DNA of 64,000 nt, taken from positions 558,001 to 622,000 of the forward strand of contig NZ_CP017688.1 of the NCBI RefSeq assembly GCF_001831475.1, in the 5' to 3' direction. Made by a program: the position numbers and the translations under genes. Below are positions 35,968 through 44,262 of this stretch, piece by piece. Position 1 is the first letter of the stretch. Each line of letters starts with the position of its first letter. This DNA comes from Flavobacterium crassostreae. GTDB taxonomy: Bacteria; Bacteroidota; Bacteroidia; Flavobacteriales; Flavobacteriaceae. Below the pieces are notes generated by a model, which saw nothing but the letters and a program-made list of their open reading frames with translations, ran no database searches and was not told where the DNA came from.

Positions 35968-36664
35968 AATATCAAAACCAACCCCTTTTTCAAATCACAC
36001 CTCTGTTTTGAAAGAATTAGATGATGAATTTTGGAAAAACTGGATATTCTATCATTTGCTAACTTTTTATCAAAATTATGATAGCAAAGAGTTGAAGGAA
36101 AAAATTGAAACTGAAAGAAAAAAATCACACCCAAGAGTAGAAAGAGAAATAGCAAAATATATAAGACTTAAACTAAATGCCAATAGAGAATTTGGATATA
36201 ACTTTAAAGCATTCGGCGAAAACACAAATGATGAAGATGTAGAAGGTAATTATGACATTACAATCCACAGTACTAATTGGAGAAGTAAAGATTTTTATTT
36301 TGAATGCAAAAATTTAGATAATAGCCAAGATTTAGTGAATAAATATGTTTGCTATCATAAAGGTCACTCTATTTATGACGGTGGTATCTTGAGATATTTC
36401 AACGGAAAATATGCTCAAGAATTAAATTTTGGTGGGATGATTGGATTTATTCTAGAAGGAGACACATTAAATATTAAAAATAAAATAGCCAAAAAACTAA
36501 CTGAAAACTTAATAACTACTCCGCAAGGCGATTTATTAAAAATTTCAGATAACTCTATTAACCAAAATAATTTTAGTTTTGACAGCTTCCATAAAAGGTT
36601 TGATAATGAATTTATTATTCATCATTTATTATTCAACTTTTCTCAATCAAGTAAAATAGTGTAA
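35942..36664 (+). CDS. Probable PD-(D/E)xK restriction endonuclease partner
   Basis: 240 residues, not recognised by name. The segment GNYDITIHSTNWRSKDFYFECKNLD places Asp105 and Glu121-x-Lys123 in the strand order of a PD-(D/E)xK nuclease core; Glu68 in an upstream helix could be the fourth acid. It starts inside the methyltransferase gene (ATG 35942, or 35948), so the two are translationally linked. It has no signal or membrane segment. It could also be an inactive specificity or accessory protein, but the context and motif favour the cleavage subunit. Confidence 0.6.
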   Translation: MRMEREYIKISKPTPFSNHTSVLKELDDEFWKNWIFYHLLTFYQNYDSKELKEKIETERKKSHPRVEREIAKYIRLKLNANREFGYNFKAFGENTNDEDVEGNYDITIHSTNWRSKDFYFECKNLDNSQDLVNKYVCYHKGHSIYDGGILRYFNGKYAQELNFGGMIGFILEGDTLNIKNKIAKKLTENLITTPQGDLLKISDNSINQNNFSFDSFHKRFDNEFIIHHLLFNFSQSSKIV

Positions 36665-36736
36665 ACTATTCAAAACACTTTAAAATATTAAAGGTTAGAA
36701 AAAACTAGCCACCCTTTTGACCACACTTAAAAAGCA

Positions 36737-36770
36737 AAAAACCTCTTAATCAGAAGATTAAGAGGTTTTT
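36737..36770 (-). terminator. Terminator downstream of tRNA-Leu
   Basis: AAAAACCTCTTAATC (36737-36751) pairs perfectly with GATTAAGAGGTTTTT (36756-36770), immediately after the tRNA 3' end on the minus strand. Confidence 0.85.
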
Positions 36771-36773
36771 AAG

Positions 36774-36853
36774 TACCCGGAGCCGGAGTCGAACCGGCAC
36801 GGTTTCCCACAGGTGTTTGAGACCAGCGCGTCTACCAATTCCGCCATCCGGGC
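36774..36853 (-). tRNA. tRNA-Leu(CAA)
   Basis: Minus strand from 36853: acceptor GCCCGGA / TCCGGGT with discriminator A, D arm GCGGAATTGGTAGACGC, anticodon arm CTGGT-CTCAAAC-ACCTG with anticodon CAA, a variable region, and T arm GCCGGTTCGACTCCGGC. No encoded CCA. It marks the right border of the AT-rich restriction island. Confidence 0.95.
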
Positions 36854-36939
36854 TTAGCAGACAAGAAACAAAAACAATTGTTTCTACGCAATAAAGAACT
36901 ATTTGGTGGTAGCCAAAGAGTTATTCCTTTAACACGGTG

Positions 36940-36969
36940 CAAATGTAAAAAATAAAATTAAAAATTCAA
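36940..36969 (-). promoter_or_regulatory. tRNA-Leu promoter
   Basis: Minus strand TACATTTG (36947 to 36940) followed by CACCG, with TTG at 36969-36967 and a 19-bp spacer. Confidence 0.65.
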
Positions 36970-37014
36970 CTAAAAATACTTATTTTTTTTCCTTTCATAG
37001 TGGAATAATTTTTA

Positions 37015-37022
37015 TAAATTTG
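37015..37022 (+). promoter_or_regulatory. prs operon promoter -7 box
   Basis: TAAATTTG followed by CACC, about 113 bp before prs. TTTC at 36993-36996 occupies the -33 position. Confidence 0.5.
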
Positions 37023-37135
37023 CACCTCGTTAAAGAGAGTTTACACTAACTAACTACACCCGAGGCGTCTACAATTATTTTAGCTTAAATCAAGCAATCC
37101 TTTTTGTAGCGTAGCGGAATAAAACAACAAATTAA

Positions 37136-38077
37136 ATGTCACACCTAGAGCCAGAAGCTAAAATTTTTGCTTGTTCCCAAAGTGTTTATCTAGCCGAAAA
37201 AATTGCTGAAGAATACGGTATCCCGTTAGGTAAAGTTACTATGTCCAAATATAGTGACGGAGAGTTCCAACCTTCTTACGAAGAATCCATCCGAGGCTTA
37301 CGCGTGTTTATTGTTTGTTCTACATTCCCAAACTCAGACAATTTGATGGAATTATTACTAATGATTGATGCCGCCAAAAGAGCCTCTGCAAGGCATATTA
37401 CTGCAGTAATACCTTACTTTGGTTGGGCAAGACAAGACCGCAAAGACAAACCTAGAGTACCAATAGGAGCAAAATTAACTGCCAAACTACTAGAAACTGC
37501 TGGAGCAACACGAGTTATGACCATGGATTTACATGCAGATCAAATTCAAGGATTTTTTGAAAAACCAGTAGACCACCTTTTTGCATCTACCATCTTTTTA
37601 CCCTACGTAAAAAGCCTAGGATTAGAAAATCTAACCATAGCCTCACCAGACATGGGAGGTTCTAAGAGAGCCTACGCCTATTCTAAATTTTTAGACTCTG
37701 ACGTAGTGATCTGTTACAAACAAAGAAAAGAAGCCAACATCATTGACACCATGGAGTTAATTGGAGAGGTAAAAGGCAAAAATGTAATCTTAGTAGATGA
37801 CATGATAGATACCGGAGGAACCCTAGCCAAAGCCGCAGACCTAATGATGGACAAAGGAGCCCTGAGCGTAAGAGCAATATGCACCCACGCAATCCTGTCC
37901 GGAAATGCTTACGAGAAGATAGAAAACTCCAAACTATTAGAACTAATAGTTACCGACTCTATTCCACTCAAAAGAGCCTCCAAAAAAATACGCGTATTGA
38001 GTTGTGCCCCATTATTTTCTGAAGTAATGCACATGGTACACCATAACAACTCCATTAGCGGCAAGTTCATAATGTAA
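37136..38077 (+). CDS. prs: Ribose-phosphate pyrophosphokinase
   Basis: 313 residues. Makes PRPP from ribose 5-phosphate and ATP for nucleotide, histidine and tryptophan synthesis. Motifs: YSDGEFQPSYEESIRG, the flexible catalytic loop region YFGWARQDRKDKPRVPIGAKL, MDLHADQIQGFF, and the PRPP-binding VILVDDMIDTGGTLAKAA. Standard class I length. Cotranscription with the L25 gene, about 100 bp downstream, is likely. Confidence 0.97.
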   Translation: MSHLEPEAKIFACSQSVYLAEKIAEEYGIPLGKVTMSKYSDGEFQPSYEESIRGLRVFIVCSTFPNSDNLMELLLMIDAAKRASARHITAVIPYFGWARQDRKDKPRVPIGAKLTAKLLETAGATRVMTMDLHADQIQGFFEKPVDHLFASTIFLPYVKSLGLENLTIASPDMGGSKRAYAYSKFLDSDVVICYKQRKEANIIDTMELIGEVKGKNVILVDDMIDTGGTLAKAADLMMDKGALSVRAICTHAILSGNAYEKIENSKLLELIVTDSIPLKRASKKIRVLSCAPLFSEVMHMVHHNNSISGKFIM

Positions 38078-38176
38078 GTCCCATCTTAACAAAAAAGACA
38101 GGCAAGTCACAAGAATCCCAAAAAGACCTTGAGACAATTAATCCGTAGAATATTTAATAATTATATAATTTTTACA

Positions 38177-38791
38177 ATGAAATCGATTACAATTAAAGGA
38201 TCAGAAAGAGAAAGCGTAGGAAAAGTAGCAACTAAAGCCTTACGTAATGCTGGAGCGGTTCCTTGCGTGTTATACGGAGGAGATCAACCAGTGCATTTTT
38301 CAGCAGAAGAAAAAGCGTTCAAAAACTTGATTTACACTCCAAACGCACACACAGTTGTGATTGAGTTAGCAAACGGGAAAAAATTTGACGCCATTTTACA
38401 AGACATCCAAGTTCACCCAGTAAAAGACAACATTTTACACTTAGACTTTTTTCAAATCTTTGACAACAAAGAAATCACTATTGAAGTTCCTGTAAAAGTT
38501 GTAGGAAACTCCAAAGGAGTTATGGGAGGTGGAGATTTACGTTTAAACAACCGTAAACTTAAAGTAAGAGCATTGCCTAAAAATCTTCCTGATTTTGTAG
38601 AAGCAGACATTACACCACTAGACATGGGTAACAAATTGTACGTTACACAAGTCCCAGCAGAAAACTACAAGATCATGCACCCAGACAACACCGTGATTTG
38701 TCAAGTGAAGATCTCTCGTGCAGCTATGAAAGCAGCTCAAGAAGCAGCAAAAGCAGCAAAAGCAGGACCTGTAAAAGGAAAGAAAAAATAA
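38177..38791 (+). CDS. rplY: 50S ribosomal protein L25/general stress protein Ctc
   Basis: 204 residues from the ATG at 38177 ([20 protein letters not shown]); the frame is open further upstream to 38129 but that extension is not conserved-looking. Long L25 (Ctc) form with the 5S rRNA-binding N-terminal domain and a C-terminal beta domain ([21 protein letters not shown]), ending in an Ala/Lys-rich tail. Follows prs, a common Bacteroidota order. Confidence 0.95.
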   Translation: MKSITIKGSERESVGKVATKALRNAGAVPCVLYGGDQPVHFSAEEKAFKNLIYTPNAHTVVIELANGKKFDAILQDIQVHPVKDNILHLDFFQIFDNKEITIEVPVKVVGNSKGVMGGGDLRLNNRKLKVRALPKNLPDFVEADITPLDMGNKLYVTQVPAENYKIMHPDNTVICQVKISRAAMKAAQEAAKAAKAGPVKGKKK

Positions 38792-38807
38792 TATTTTTTT
38801 AACCCTC

Positions 38808-38840
38808 AAAAAAGCATCAGTTTTAAACTGGTGCTTTTTT
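38808..38840. terminator. Terminator downstream of rplY
   Basis: AAAAAGCATCAGTTT pairs with AAACTGGTGCTTTTT with one mismatch, followed by a T run. Confidence 0.75.
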
Positions 38841-38910
38841 TTTGCTCTAAAAACACCCTTTACTTTATTTTTAGAAGCACCAACCCCCTTGCTATAAAGA
38901 GAATCCCACA

Positions 38911-38977
38911 CCAGCTGTCCATTATATCTTTTATGCCAAACACTGGCACAAAAGGATGCCATTTCCATCTGGGCTAG
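38911..38977 (+). repeat. Dispersed variable-hairpin element, copy 2
   Basis: Left flank CCAGCTGTCCATTATAT, hairpin CTTTTATGCCA / TGGCACAAAAG (38928-38938 with 38944-38954), right flank GATGCCATTTCCATCTGGG. The outer pair is CCAG/CTGG here against CCTG/CAGG in the other copies, a compensatory change. Located between rplY and pth. Confidence 0.75.
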
Positions 38978-39035
38978 ACAGAAACTATTTTTTTCCAAAA
39001 CAATAAATTAGCGTATAATTCTAAGCAAATAACCC

Positions 39036-39043
39036 TATTTTTG
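39036..39043 (+). promoter_or_regulatory. Putative pth promoter -7 box
   Basis: TATTTTTG followed by CAAG, only 5 bp before the ATG at 39048. If this is the promoter, translation may start at the second in-frame ATG (39108). Confidence 0.45.
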
Positions 39044-39047
39044 CAAG

Positions 39048-39674
39048 ATGTTAAAATGGATTCAAAAACTGTTTATGTCCAGCACAAAAACAGAAAACAC
39101 AGATTATATGAAGAAATTTCTGATAGTAGGACTAGGCAACATCGGCGCAGAATACGTCAATACCAGACACAACATTGGTTTTAAAGTATTGGATCACCTC
39201 AGCAAAAAAGAAGGATTGACCTTTGAAACCGCAAAACTAGGCGCCCTAGCAACCTATAAATTTAAAGGGAAAACCCTACTGCTCTTAAAACCCAATACCT
39301 ACATGAATTTAAGCGGCAAAGCCGTGCAATATTGGATGGATAAAGAAAACATCCCCCTAGAAAACCTATTCGTAATCACCGACGACTTAAACCTATCCTT
39401 CGGCACCATTCGTATCAAACCAAAAGGAAGCGATGGCGGGCATAATGGCCTAAAAAACATCCAATTGGTACTTCAAACCAACCAATACAGCCGATTTAGA
39501 TTTGGAATCAGCGACGAATTCAAAAAAGGCAAACAAATAGACTACGTATTAGGAGAATGGGATCCATCGGAAAAAGAAAAACTTCCGGAGAGATTAGATA
39601 TTGCCGCACAAATTATCCAATCCTTTGCCACGGCTGGATTAGAGAACACCATGACGACCTACAACGGCAAATAA
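39048..39674 (+). CDS. pth: Peptidyl-tRNA hydrolase
   Basis: 208 residues from 39048, or 188 from the ATG at 39108 where the conserved fold begins (MKKFLIVGLGNIGAEYVNTRHNIGF, with catalytic His in TRHNIG). Other hallmarks: LLKPNTYMNLSGKAV, VITDDLNLSFGTIRIKPKGSDGGHNGLKN. Releases peptides from peptidyl-tRNA. The 20-residue N-terminal extension could be genuine; a promoter very close to the first ATG favours the shorter form. Confidence 0.95.
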   Translation: MLKWIQKLFMSSTKTENTDYMKKFLIVGLGNIGAEYVNTRHNIGFKVLDHLSKKEGLTFETAKLGALATYKFKGKTLLLLKPNTYMNLSGKAVQYWMDKENIPLENLFVITDDLNLSFGTIRIKPKGSDGGHNGLKNIQLVLQTNQYSRFRFGISDEFKKGKQIDYVLGEWDPSEKEKLPERLDIAAQIIQSFATAGLENTMTTYNGK

Positions 39675-39677
39675 CAA

Positions 39678-39720
39678 AACAAATAAAGGGAAAGCCCCAA
39701 GAGCCTTCCCTTTATTTGTT
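39678..39720. terminator. Convergent terminator between pth and the T9SS protease gene
   Basis: AACAAATAAAGGGAA pairs with TTCCCTTTATTTGTT around a short GC-rich loop. Confidence 0.8.
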
Positions 39721-39753
39721 TTTGTAAAAAACCCGTCTACAAAACGCCGTAAT

Positions 39754-42429
39754 TTACTCTAAAATGATTTTTTTAACCGTTTTTTTGTTTCCTTCCATTA
39801 CAGACAACATATAAACCCCTGGAGCAATCCCCTCTAAGGCAATATTCTCTGCAAAACTATTAGCAACATTAAACTGTTTTTCAAAAACTTTTTTACCCTG
39901 TATGGTATGCAATAAAAGAGTCACTTGACTAGCCATTGTGGCTTGCATACTAACGGTAAAGTTTCCAGAATTTGGATTAGGATAAACCAATACCTCATGG
40001 TTGGATGCTGCAAAATCGTTTGTGCTAAAAACGTATTCTTTAGTACATATAGCAATCGAGGCCGTATTTAAAGTACCCTCGTCTCCAATATAGCCATCTC
40101 GAATTCTAAAAGTCCAAACTCCTTCTACTTTTTCTTGATTAAATACTGCCAAATTTTTTGTTGGTGTAATGGTCTGCAAAGTAGTCTTTTGACAATCTAA
40201 AATCCCTCCTGCATCATCAAAGGTTAACTCCAAAGTTGTATTTGCTTTACCACAGCTTCCTTCCATTAATTTTACAATAGTCCCCGAAGGACTCACAATT
40301 TCCATATCTACATCAGACAAAAAAGCATGCGTAAAATTCACATTAAAATTAACATCGGTTACTAAAGCATTTGTAGCAGGAACTGTAATGGTTACTTCTT
40401 TATAAGCTTTGGTTTCAGGTATCGCAAAAGGAGCCGTAAAAACATAATTAGCACAACTAGAAGATACTTTGTACCCTATAGAAAACGGAGCACTATTTAT
40501 AGCATAATAAATATTATTAGTAGGCTCAATCAAAATCCTACAATCTTTAGCAACCGCCTGAGGCACTATAATGTTCTGGGAACCATCATTGGGGGTAGCC
40601 GATGCCAGTTCTATAGGAAAAGTCAGCCCTCCATCTAGAGATAGTTTAATATTTACATTAGACGAACCAGCCAAAGTATTGGTATTGTTGACTGTCCAGG
40701 TGATGGTTTTAGATTCTCCTTGCAACCAGCTCGTATCGGTATTGTTTTGCGAAGTTACTGCAAATGGCCCTGCTTTGTCATTTACCTTTACAATCATTTC
40801 ATCAAAATTGGTTTGTGCAGTTTTGGGCGCACCATTGTCTCTAGCGGTTAAAACAAAATGCAGTGTTCTTGCTACTGTAGCCGCAGATTCCCATTTGTTG
40901 GTTAGCTTATTAGAGAGAACATTGCTGTACATTGGCAGGTATCTAACAGGACTAATTACAGGGGGCAAAGAACGAAACAGGGGGCCATCATTTTTTGTGG
41001 CAACAGCAAAACTATCCTCGCCCTTGGATGTAATGGCGGTATCGTTTTGCTCCCAACTATAGGTTAAATTGTCTGCCGAAGTAGTTGATCCGGTTCCTTT
41101 TAAAACAAAAGCAGTACCCTTAGGGATAACATAATCTGGACCAGCATTGACAATAGGCGCGTCTCTGGGTATAGAAATGGTTACTGGACAACTCTTAGAG
41201 GCTAAATTATTTTTTATTTGATAAATACTAATCTGGTTGAAATAATCGTCGGAATTTGGTTGCACATCATAGTTTGAGGTAATCCCAGCATAACCCATAA
41301 TGGTAGAACCGCTACCTGGCTCTACATTGGCAACTGTACCTTCAATTTGATGCGAAAAAGTATGATTTGCGCCCAATTGATGCCCCATTTCGTGGGCTAC
41401 ATAATCTACATCGAACTTGTCTCCTTCGGGCTTGTTATTGGATGGAGAAGTAAAAGCGCTCCCTTTCCCGAAAGGGTCATAGATTGTTGGCGCTTCACAG
41501 ACACAACCAATGCAACCTGCGTTTCCACCACCACCAGAGGCTCCAAATAAATGCCCAATATCATAACCATCATTGGTTATTACGCTGGTTAAGTTTTTTT
41601 GCAGTTGTTCACTCCAATTTGCATCCGAATTAATATCCGAACCAACAGAAACTTCAGAGTAAGGGTCCGTAGCGGCATCGGTATAAATTAGTTTTTCGTT
41701 GTCTGCAATAAGGTTTAGTTGCAAGGATAAATCTTTGTTAAAAACGCCGTTAACTCTAGTCATGGTAGCATTCATGGCTGCCAATGCTCCTGGAACAGTG
41801 CCACCAAAATAGGTTGTGTATTCTGCCGTGCAGGATAAGGCCAAACGCAGTGTTTTAAAAACCTTATTTGTAACCGCTGGCTTGGCTGCTGTTGTCTGTA
41901 ATTTTTTGTTAATACCTTGATCTACCGTCTTACAAACCAAAGGCAAACTTGCATCCGATTTGGTTTTGGAGGTAATGAGGGTATATAATTTTTTGTTTCC
42001 TGGATAGGCTTCAATAAATTCAGACTCCTTACCTGCTCTTAAAATCATGGTTTGTACTCCTACTGGAGCTAAACTAAAATGTAAAGAAGCAGTAGGATCC
42101 GTAATTCCGACTCCTGCATAAGCTCTAATGTCTGGGTATTTTTCTTGTAGAGCAGGCTCAAAATTAGAAGATTCCCAAACTTTAAATTTCTCAAAAACAC
42201 CTTCACTATTAGGCACCATCACGGTTGCAAAATTCTCTTTTTTACCTTGAGTGGCAGCCAAGCTATTTCTTAAAAGTATGGGATCTAATTGCAATATAAG
42301 CGCAGTATCAGAGGAGGTTTTACTGGTTTTGGTTATACCAGCGGCGTTAACAATACGCCAAGGAGATTGCTCTTGGGCTTTTGCAGCTAAAAAACAAAAA
42401 ACAAAAAAGAGAAAGTACCGTTTTTTCAT
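39754..42429 (-). CDS. T9SS-secreted reprolysin-like zinc metalloprotease
   Basis: 891 residues. Signal peptide (MKKRYFLFFVFCFLAAKAQ); propeptide-like region to about 190; metzincin catalytic domain about 190-420 with HEMGHQLGANH at 346-356 (zinc ligands His346, His350, His356, Glu347 catalytic). A GGGG-rich cysteine cluster (GCIGCVCEAP) precedes it. Then Ig/fibronectin-like segments, a proprotein-convertase P-like domain (about 670-800) and a C-terminal T9SS type A sorting domain (VLVYPNPNSGNFTVSM ... GVYMLSVMEGNKKTVKKIILE). Likely a secreted or surface protein-degrading enzyme. A two-box promoter lies upstream. Confidence 0.9.
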   Translation of the reverse strand: MKKRYFLFFVFCFLAAKAQEQSPWRIVNAAGITKTSKTSSDTALILQLDPILLRNSLAATQGKKENFATVMVPNSEGVFEKFKVWESSNFEPALQEKYPDIRAYAGVGITDPTASLHFSLAPVGVQTMILRAGKESEFIEAYPGNKKLYTLITSKTKSDASLPLVCKTVDQGINKKLQTTAAKPAVTNKVFKTLRLALSCTAEYTTYFGGTVPGALAAMNATMTRVNGVFNKDLSLQLNLIADNEKLIYTDAATDPYSEVSVGSDINSDANWSEQLQKNLTSVITNDGYDIGHLFGASGGGGNAGCIGCVCEAPTIYDPFGKGSAFTSPSNNKPEGDKFDVDYVAHEMGHQLGANHTFSHQIEGTVANVEPGSGSTIMGYAGITSNYDVQPNSDDYFNQISIYQIKNNLASKSCPVTISIPRDAPIVNAGPDYVIPKGTAFVLKGTGSTTSADNLTYSWEQNDTAITSKGEDSFAVATKNDGPLFRSLPPVISPVRYLPMYSNVLSNKLTNKWESAATVARTLHFVLTARDNGAPKTAQTNFDEMIVKVNDKAGPFAVTSQNNTDTSWLQGESKTITWTVNNTNTLAGSSNVNIKLSLDGGLTFPIELASATPNDGSQNIIVPQAVAKDCRILIEPTNNIYYAINSAPFSIGYKVSSSCANYVFTAPFAIPETKAYKEVTITVPATNALVTDVNFNVNFTHAFLSDVDMEIVSPSGTIVKLMEGSCGKANTTLELTFDDAGGILDCQKTTLQTITPTKNLAVFNQEKVEGVWTFRIRDGYIGDEGTLNTASIAICTKEYVFSTNDFAASNHEVLVYPNPNSGNFTVSMQATMASQVTLLLHTIQGKKVFEKQFNVANSFAENIALEGIAPGVYMLSVMEGNKKTVKKIILE

Positions 42430-42449
42430 GTGTAAGGGTATATATACTT

Positions 42450-42480
42450 CAAAAGTAACGTTTTAAGCCTAAATAAACAA
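42450..42480 (-). promoter_or_regulatory. Promoter of the T9SS protease gene
   Basis: Minus strand TACTTTTG (42457 to 42450) with TTG at 42480-42478, spacer 20 bp, about 21 bp upstream of the ATG. Confidence 0.65.
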
Positions 42481-42604
42481 TTGTAGCATCCGATCGGGCA
42501 AAAAATGACCCTATAAATAGCCTTTGAAGAGTTTTTTGGGGTAAAAAAAGACAAAAAAAATCAAAATCCATTCTAGATATGGTTTCATTCTAAAATAGAT
42601 AGTA

Positions 42605-42612
42605 TAAATTTG
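42605..42612 (+). promoter_or_regulatory. ribF promoter -7 box
   Basis: TAAATTTG followed by CAG. It overlaps any start upstream of 42613 and therefore sets the ribF start at the TTG at 42634. Confidence 0.55.
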
Positions 42613-42633
42613 CAGTATTATAAAACAATTCCT

Positions 42634-43563
42634 TTGAAGATTTTTCATTCTATAGCAGATTTTAATACCACCAAAAAAACCATCCTTACCTTAGGCACTT
42701 TTGATGGTGTGCATATTGGGCATAAAAAAATTCTTGAAAAGATTACTCAAAATACCGAAAACGGAAAATACGAAAGCTTGGTGCTGACTTTTTTTCCGCA
42801 TCCCAGAATGGTATTACAGCAAAAGTCCGAACTTAAACTACTGAGTACGATTGCTGAAAAAACAGCGCTTCTGGAAAAAACGGGAATTGAAAATGTAATA
42901 ATCCACCCCTTTGACGAGAGTTTTTCTAGACTAACGGCCGAAGATTTTGTAAAAACAATATTGGTTGAAAAATGCAATATCCAAAAAATAATTATTGGTC
43001 ATGACCACCGATTTGGCCGAAATAGAACGGCCAATATTGACGATTTAATTGATTTTGGAAAAAAATATGGGTTTGAGGTTGCACAAATTTCTGCTCAAGA
43101 AATAAACGAAGTTTCGGTTAGTTCTACCAAAATAAGAAACGCCCTTGCTCAAGGCAACATGCATTTAGCCAATGAATATCTAGGGTATTCATATACAGTA
43201 CAGGGTAAGGTAATTCGAGGAAAACAGTTAGGACGCACCATTGGGTTTCCTACCGCCAACATACAAATTCCTGAAGATTATAAACTCATCCCAAAAAACG
43301 GTGCTTACATTGTGCAGAGTGTTATTCAAGAAAAAACGGTATTTGGAATCCTAAATATTGGATTTAATCCAACGGTAAAATCTGCTGAAATATCCATTGA
43401 GGTTCATTTTTTAAATTTGGATGTAGACTTATACAACCAAAATTTATCCGTAGCTTTATTGGAATACTTGCGTCCGGAACAAAAATTTGATTCTCTGGAG
43501 CTATTGATAAAACAATTAGAAATAGACAAAGCAGCAGCCATAGCATACTTCAACAAACGTTAA
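42634..43563 (+). CDS. ribF: Bifunctional riboflavin kinase / FAD synthetase
   Basis: 309 residues from TTG at 42634. The frame is open to 42610, but that TTG lies inside the -7 promoter box, so 42634 (MKIFHSIADFNTTKKTILTLGTFDGVHIGH) is preferred. The N-terminal adenylyltransferase has the GTFDGVHIGHKKIL nucleotide-binding motif, GHDHRFG and SSTKIRNAL. The C-terminal riboflavin kinase has GRTIGFPTANI, GAYIV and NIGFNPTV. Makes FMN and FAD. No riboswitch is evident. Confidence 0.95.
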   Translation: MKIFHSIADFNTTKKTILTLGTFDGVHIGHKKILEKITQNTENGKYESLVLTFFPHPRMVLQQKSELKLLSTIAEKTALLEKTGIENVIIHPFDESFSRLTAEDFVKTILVEKCNIQKIIIGHDHRFGRNRTANIDDLIDFGKKYGFEVAQISAQEINEVSVSSTKIRNALAQGNMHLANEYLGYSYTVQGKVIRGKQLGRTIGFPTANIQIPEDYKLIPKNGAYIVQSVIQEKTVFGILNIGFNPTVKSAEISIEVHFLNLDVDLYNQNLSVALLEYLRPEQKFDSLELLIKQLEIDKAAAIAYFNKR

Positions 43564-43602
43564 TATTAAATGGCTAACCCCTCTATATTTCAATAATTTC
43601 CG

Positions 43603-43610
43603 TAGCTTTG
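43603..43610 (+). promoter_or_regulatory. Promoter -7 box of the small membrane protein gene
   Basis: TAGCTTTG, about 55 bp before the ATG at 43665. Confidence 0.5.
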
Positions 43611-43664
43611 ATAGTGAGTACTTATTTTCAAATAGTTAACCTTTAATAATTTAAAATTAAACAC

Positions 43665-44102
43665 ATGAAACTAACTAAAGAACTATACAACGGGATTATT
43701 ATTTGGGTGGGAATTAGCATCTATTTCCTAATCATGAAAGCTCTAAACCTTGCAGATTTGTTTTATCTACGAGCTTTGAACATCCTTTTTATTTATTATG
43801 GTGTAAACAGAGTTTTGAGAAGTAATTACAACGATGGGAAAAATAGTTTCCCAGCAAATGCAACCTCTGCCCTTGCCACAGGCCTTATAGGGGTGTTTAT
43901 TAGTATTGCAGGATTAGTTGCTTATAGCTACATTAAAGGAGGCGACAACTACATTGAATCACTCTCGGCTTCGTTTTTATTTGGCGGAGACCCTACTGTC
44001 GTAACCTATGGTATTTCCTTACTTTTTGAAGGCATCGTATCCGCCGTAATAGTAACATTTACTTTAATGTTATTTTGGAAAAAACGCTATCCATCTGACT
44101 AA
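43665..44102 (+). CDS. Small integral membrane protein, DUF4199-like
   Basis: 145 residues with four hydrophobic spans (about 8-26, 33-45, 65-87, 110-137) and a charged loop KGGDNYIES. Length and four-span layout fit the DUF4199 proteins of Bacteroidota, but the assignment is by appearance only. Function is unknown. It has its own promoter between ribF and bioB. Confidence 0.6.
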   Translation: MKLTKELYNGIIIWVGISIYFLIMKALNLADLFYLRALNILFIYYGVNRVLRSNYNDGKNSFPANATSALATGLIGVFISIAGLVAYSYIKGGDNYIESLSASFLFGGDPTVVTYGISLLFEGIVSAVIVTFTLMLFWKKRYPSD

Positions 44103-44211
44103 CATACTAAAGCTTACCTATTTTAAATGAAAGTTCTGAGTCAATAATAAATCTCTGAACCGACACATAACACATTAACTTTATTCAAAATTAGCTTTTA
44201 AGGCCATTGCA

Positions 44212-44242
44212 TTGATTCTTTAGAACTATTTGATTACTTTTG
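44212..44242 (+). promoter_or_regulatory. bioB promoter
   Basis: TTG (44212-44214) and TACTTTTG (44235-44242) with a 20-bp spacer. The predicted start site is near 44246, so translation must start at the ATG at 44263, not at the upstream TTG. Confidence 0.7.
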
Positions 44243-44262
44243 AGGCTTTAAAAATCGTATCG

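Noticed and set aside
36774..36853. Integrative element attachment site at tRNA-Leu
   Set aside because: No integrase gene and no repeated tRNA 3' end was found at the other border of the restriction island.
41347..41550. Antisense open frames inside the T9SS protease, dnaE, atpD and other large genes
   Set aside because: They are shadows of well-supported genes on the other strand and have no independent signal.
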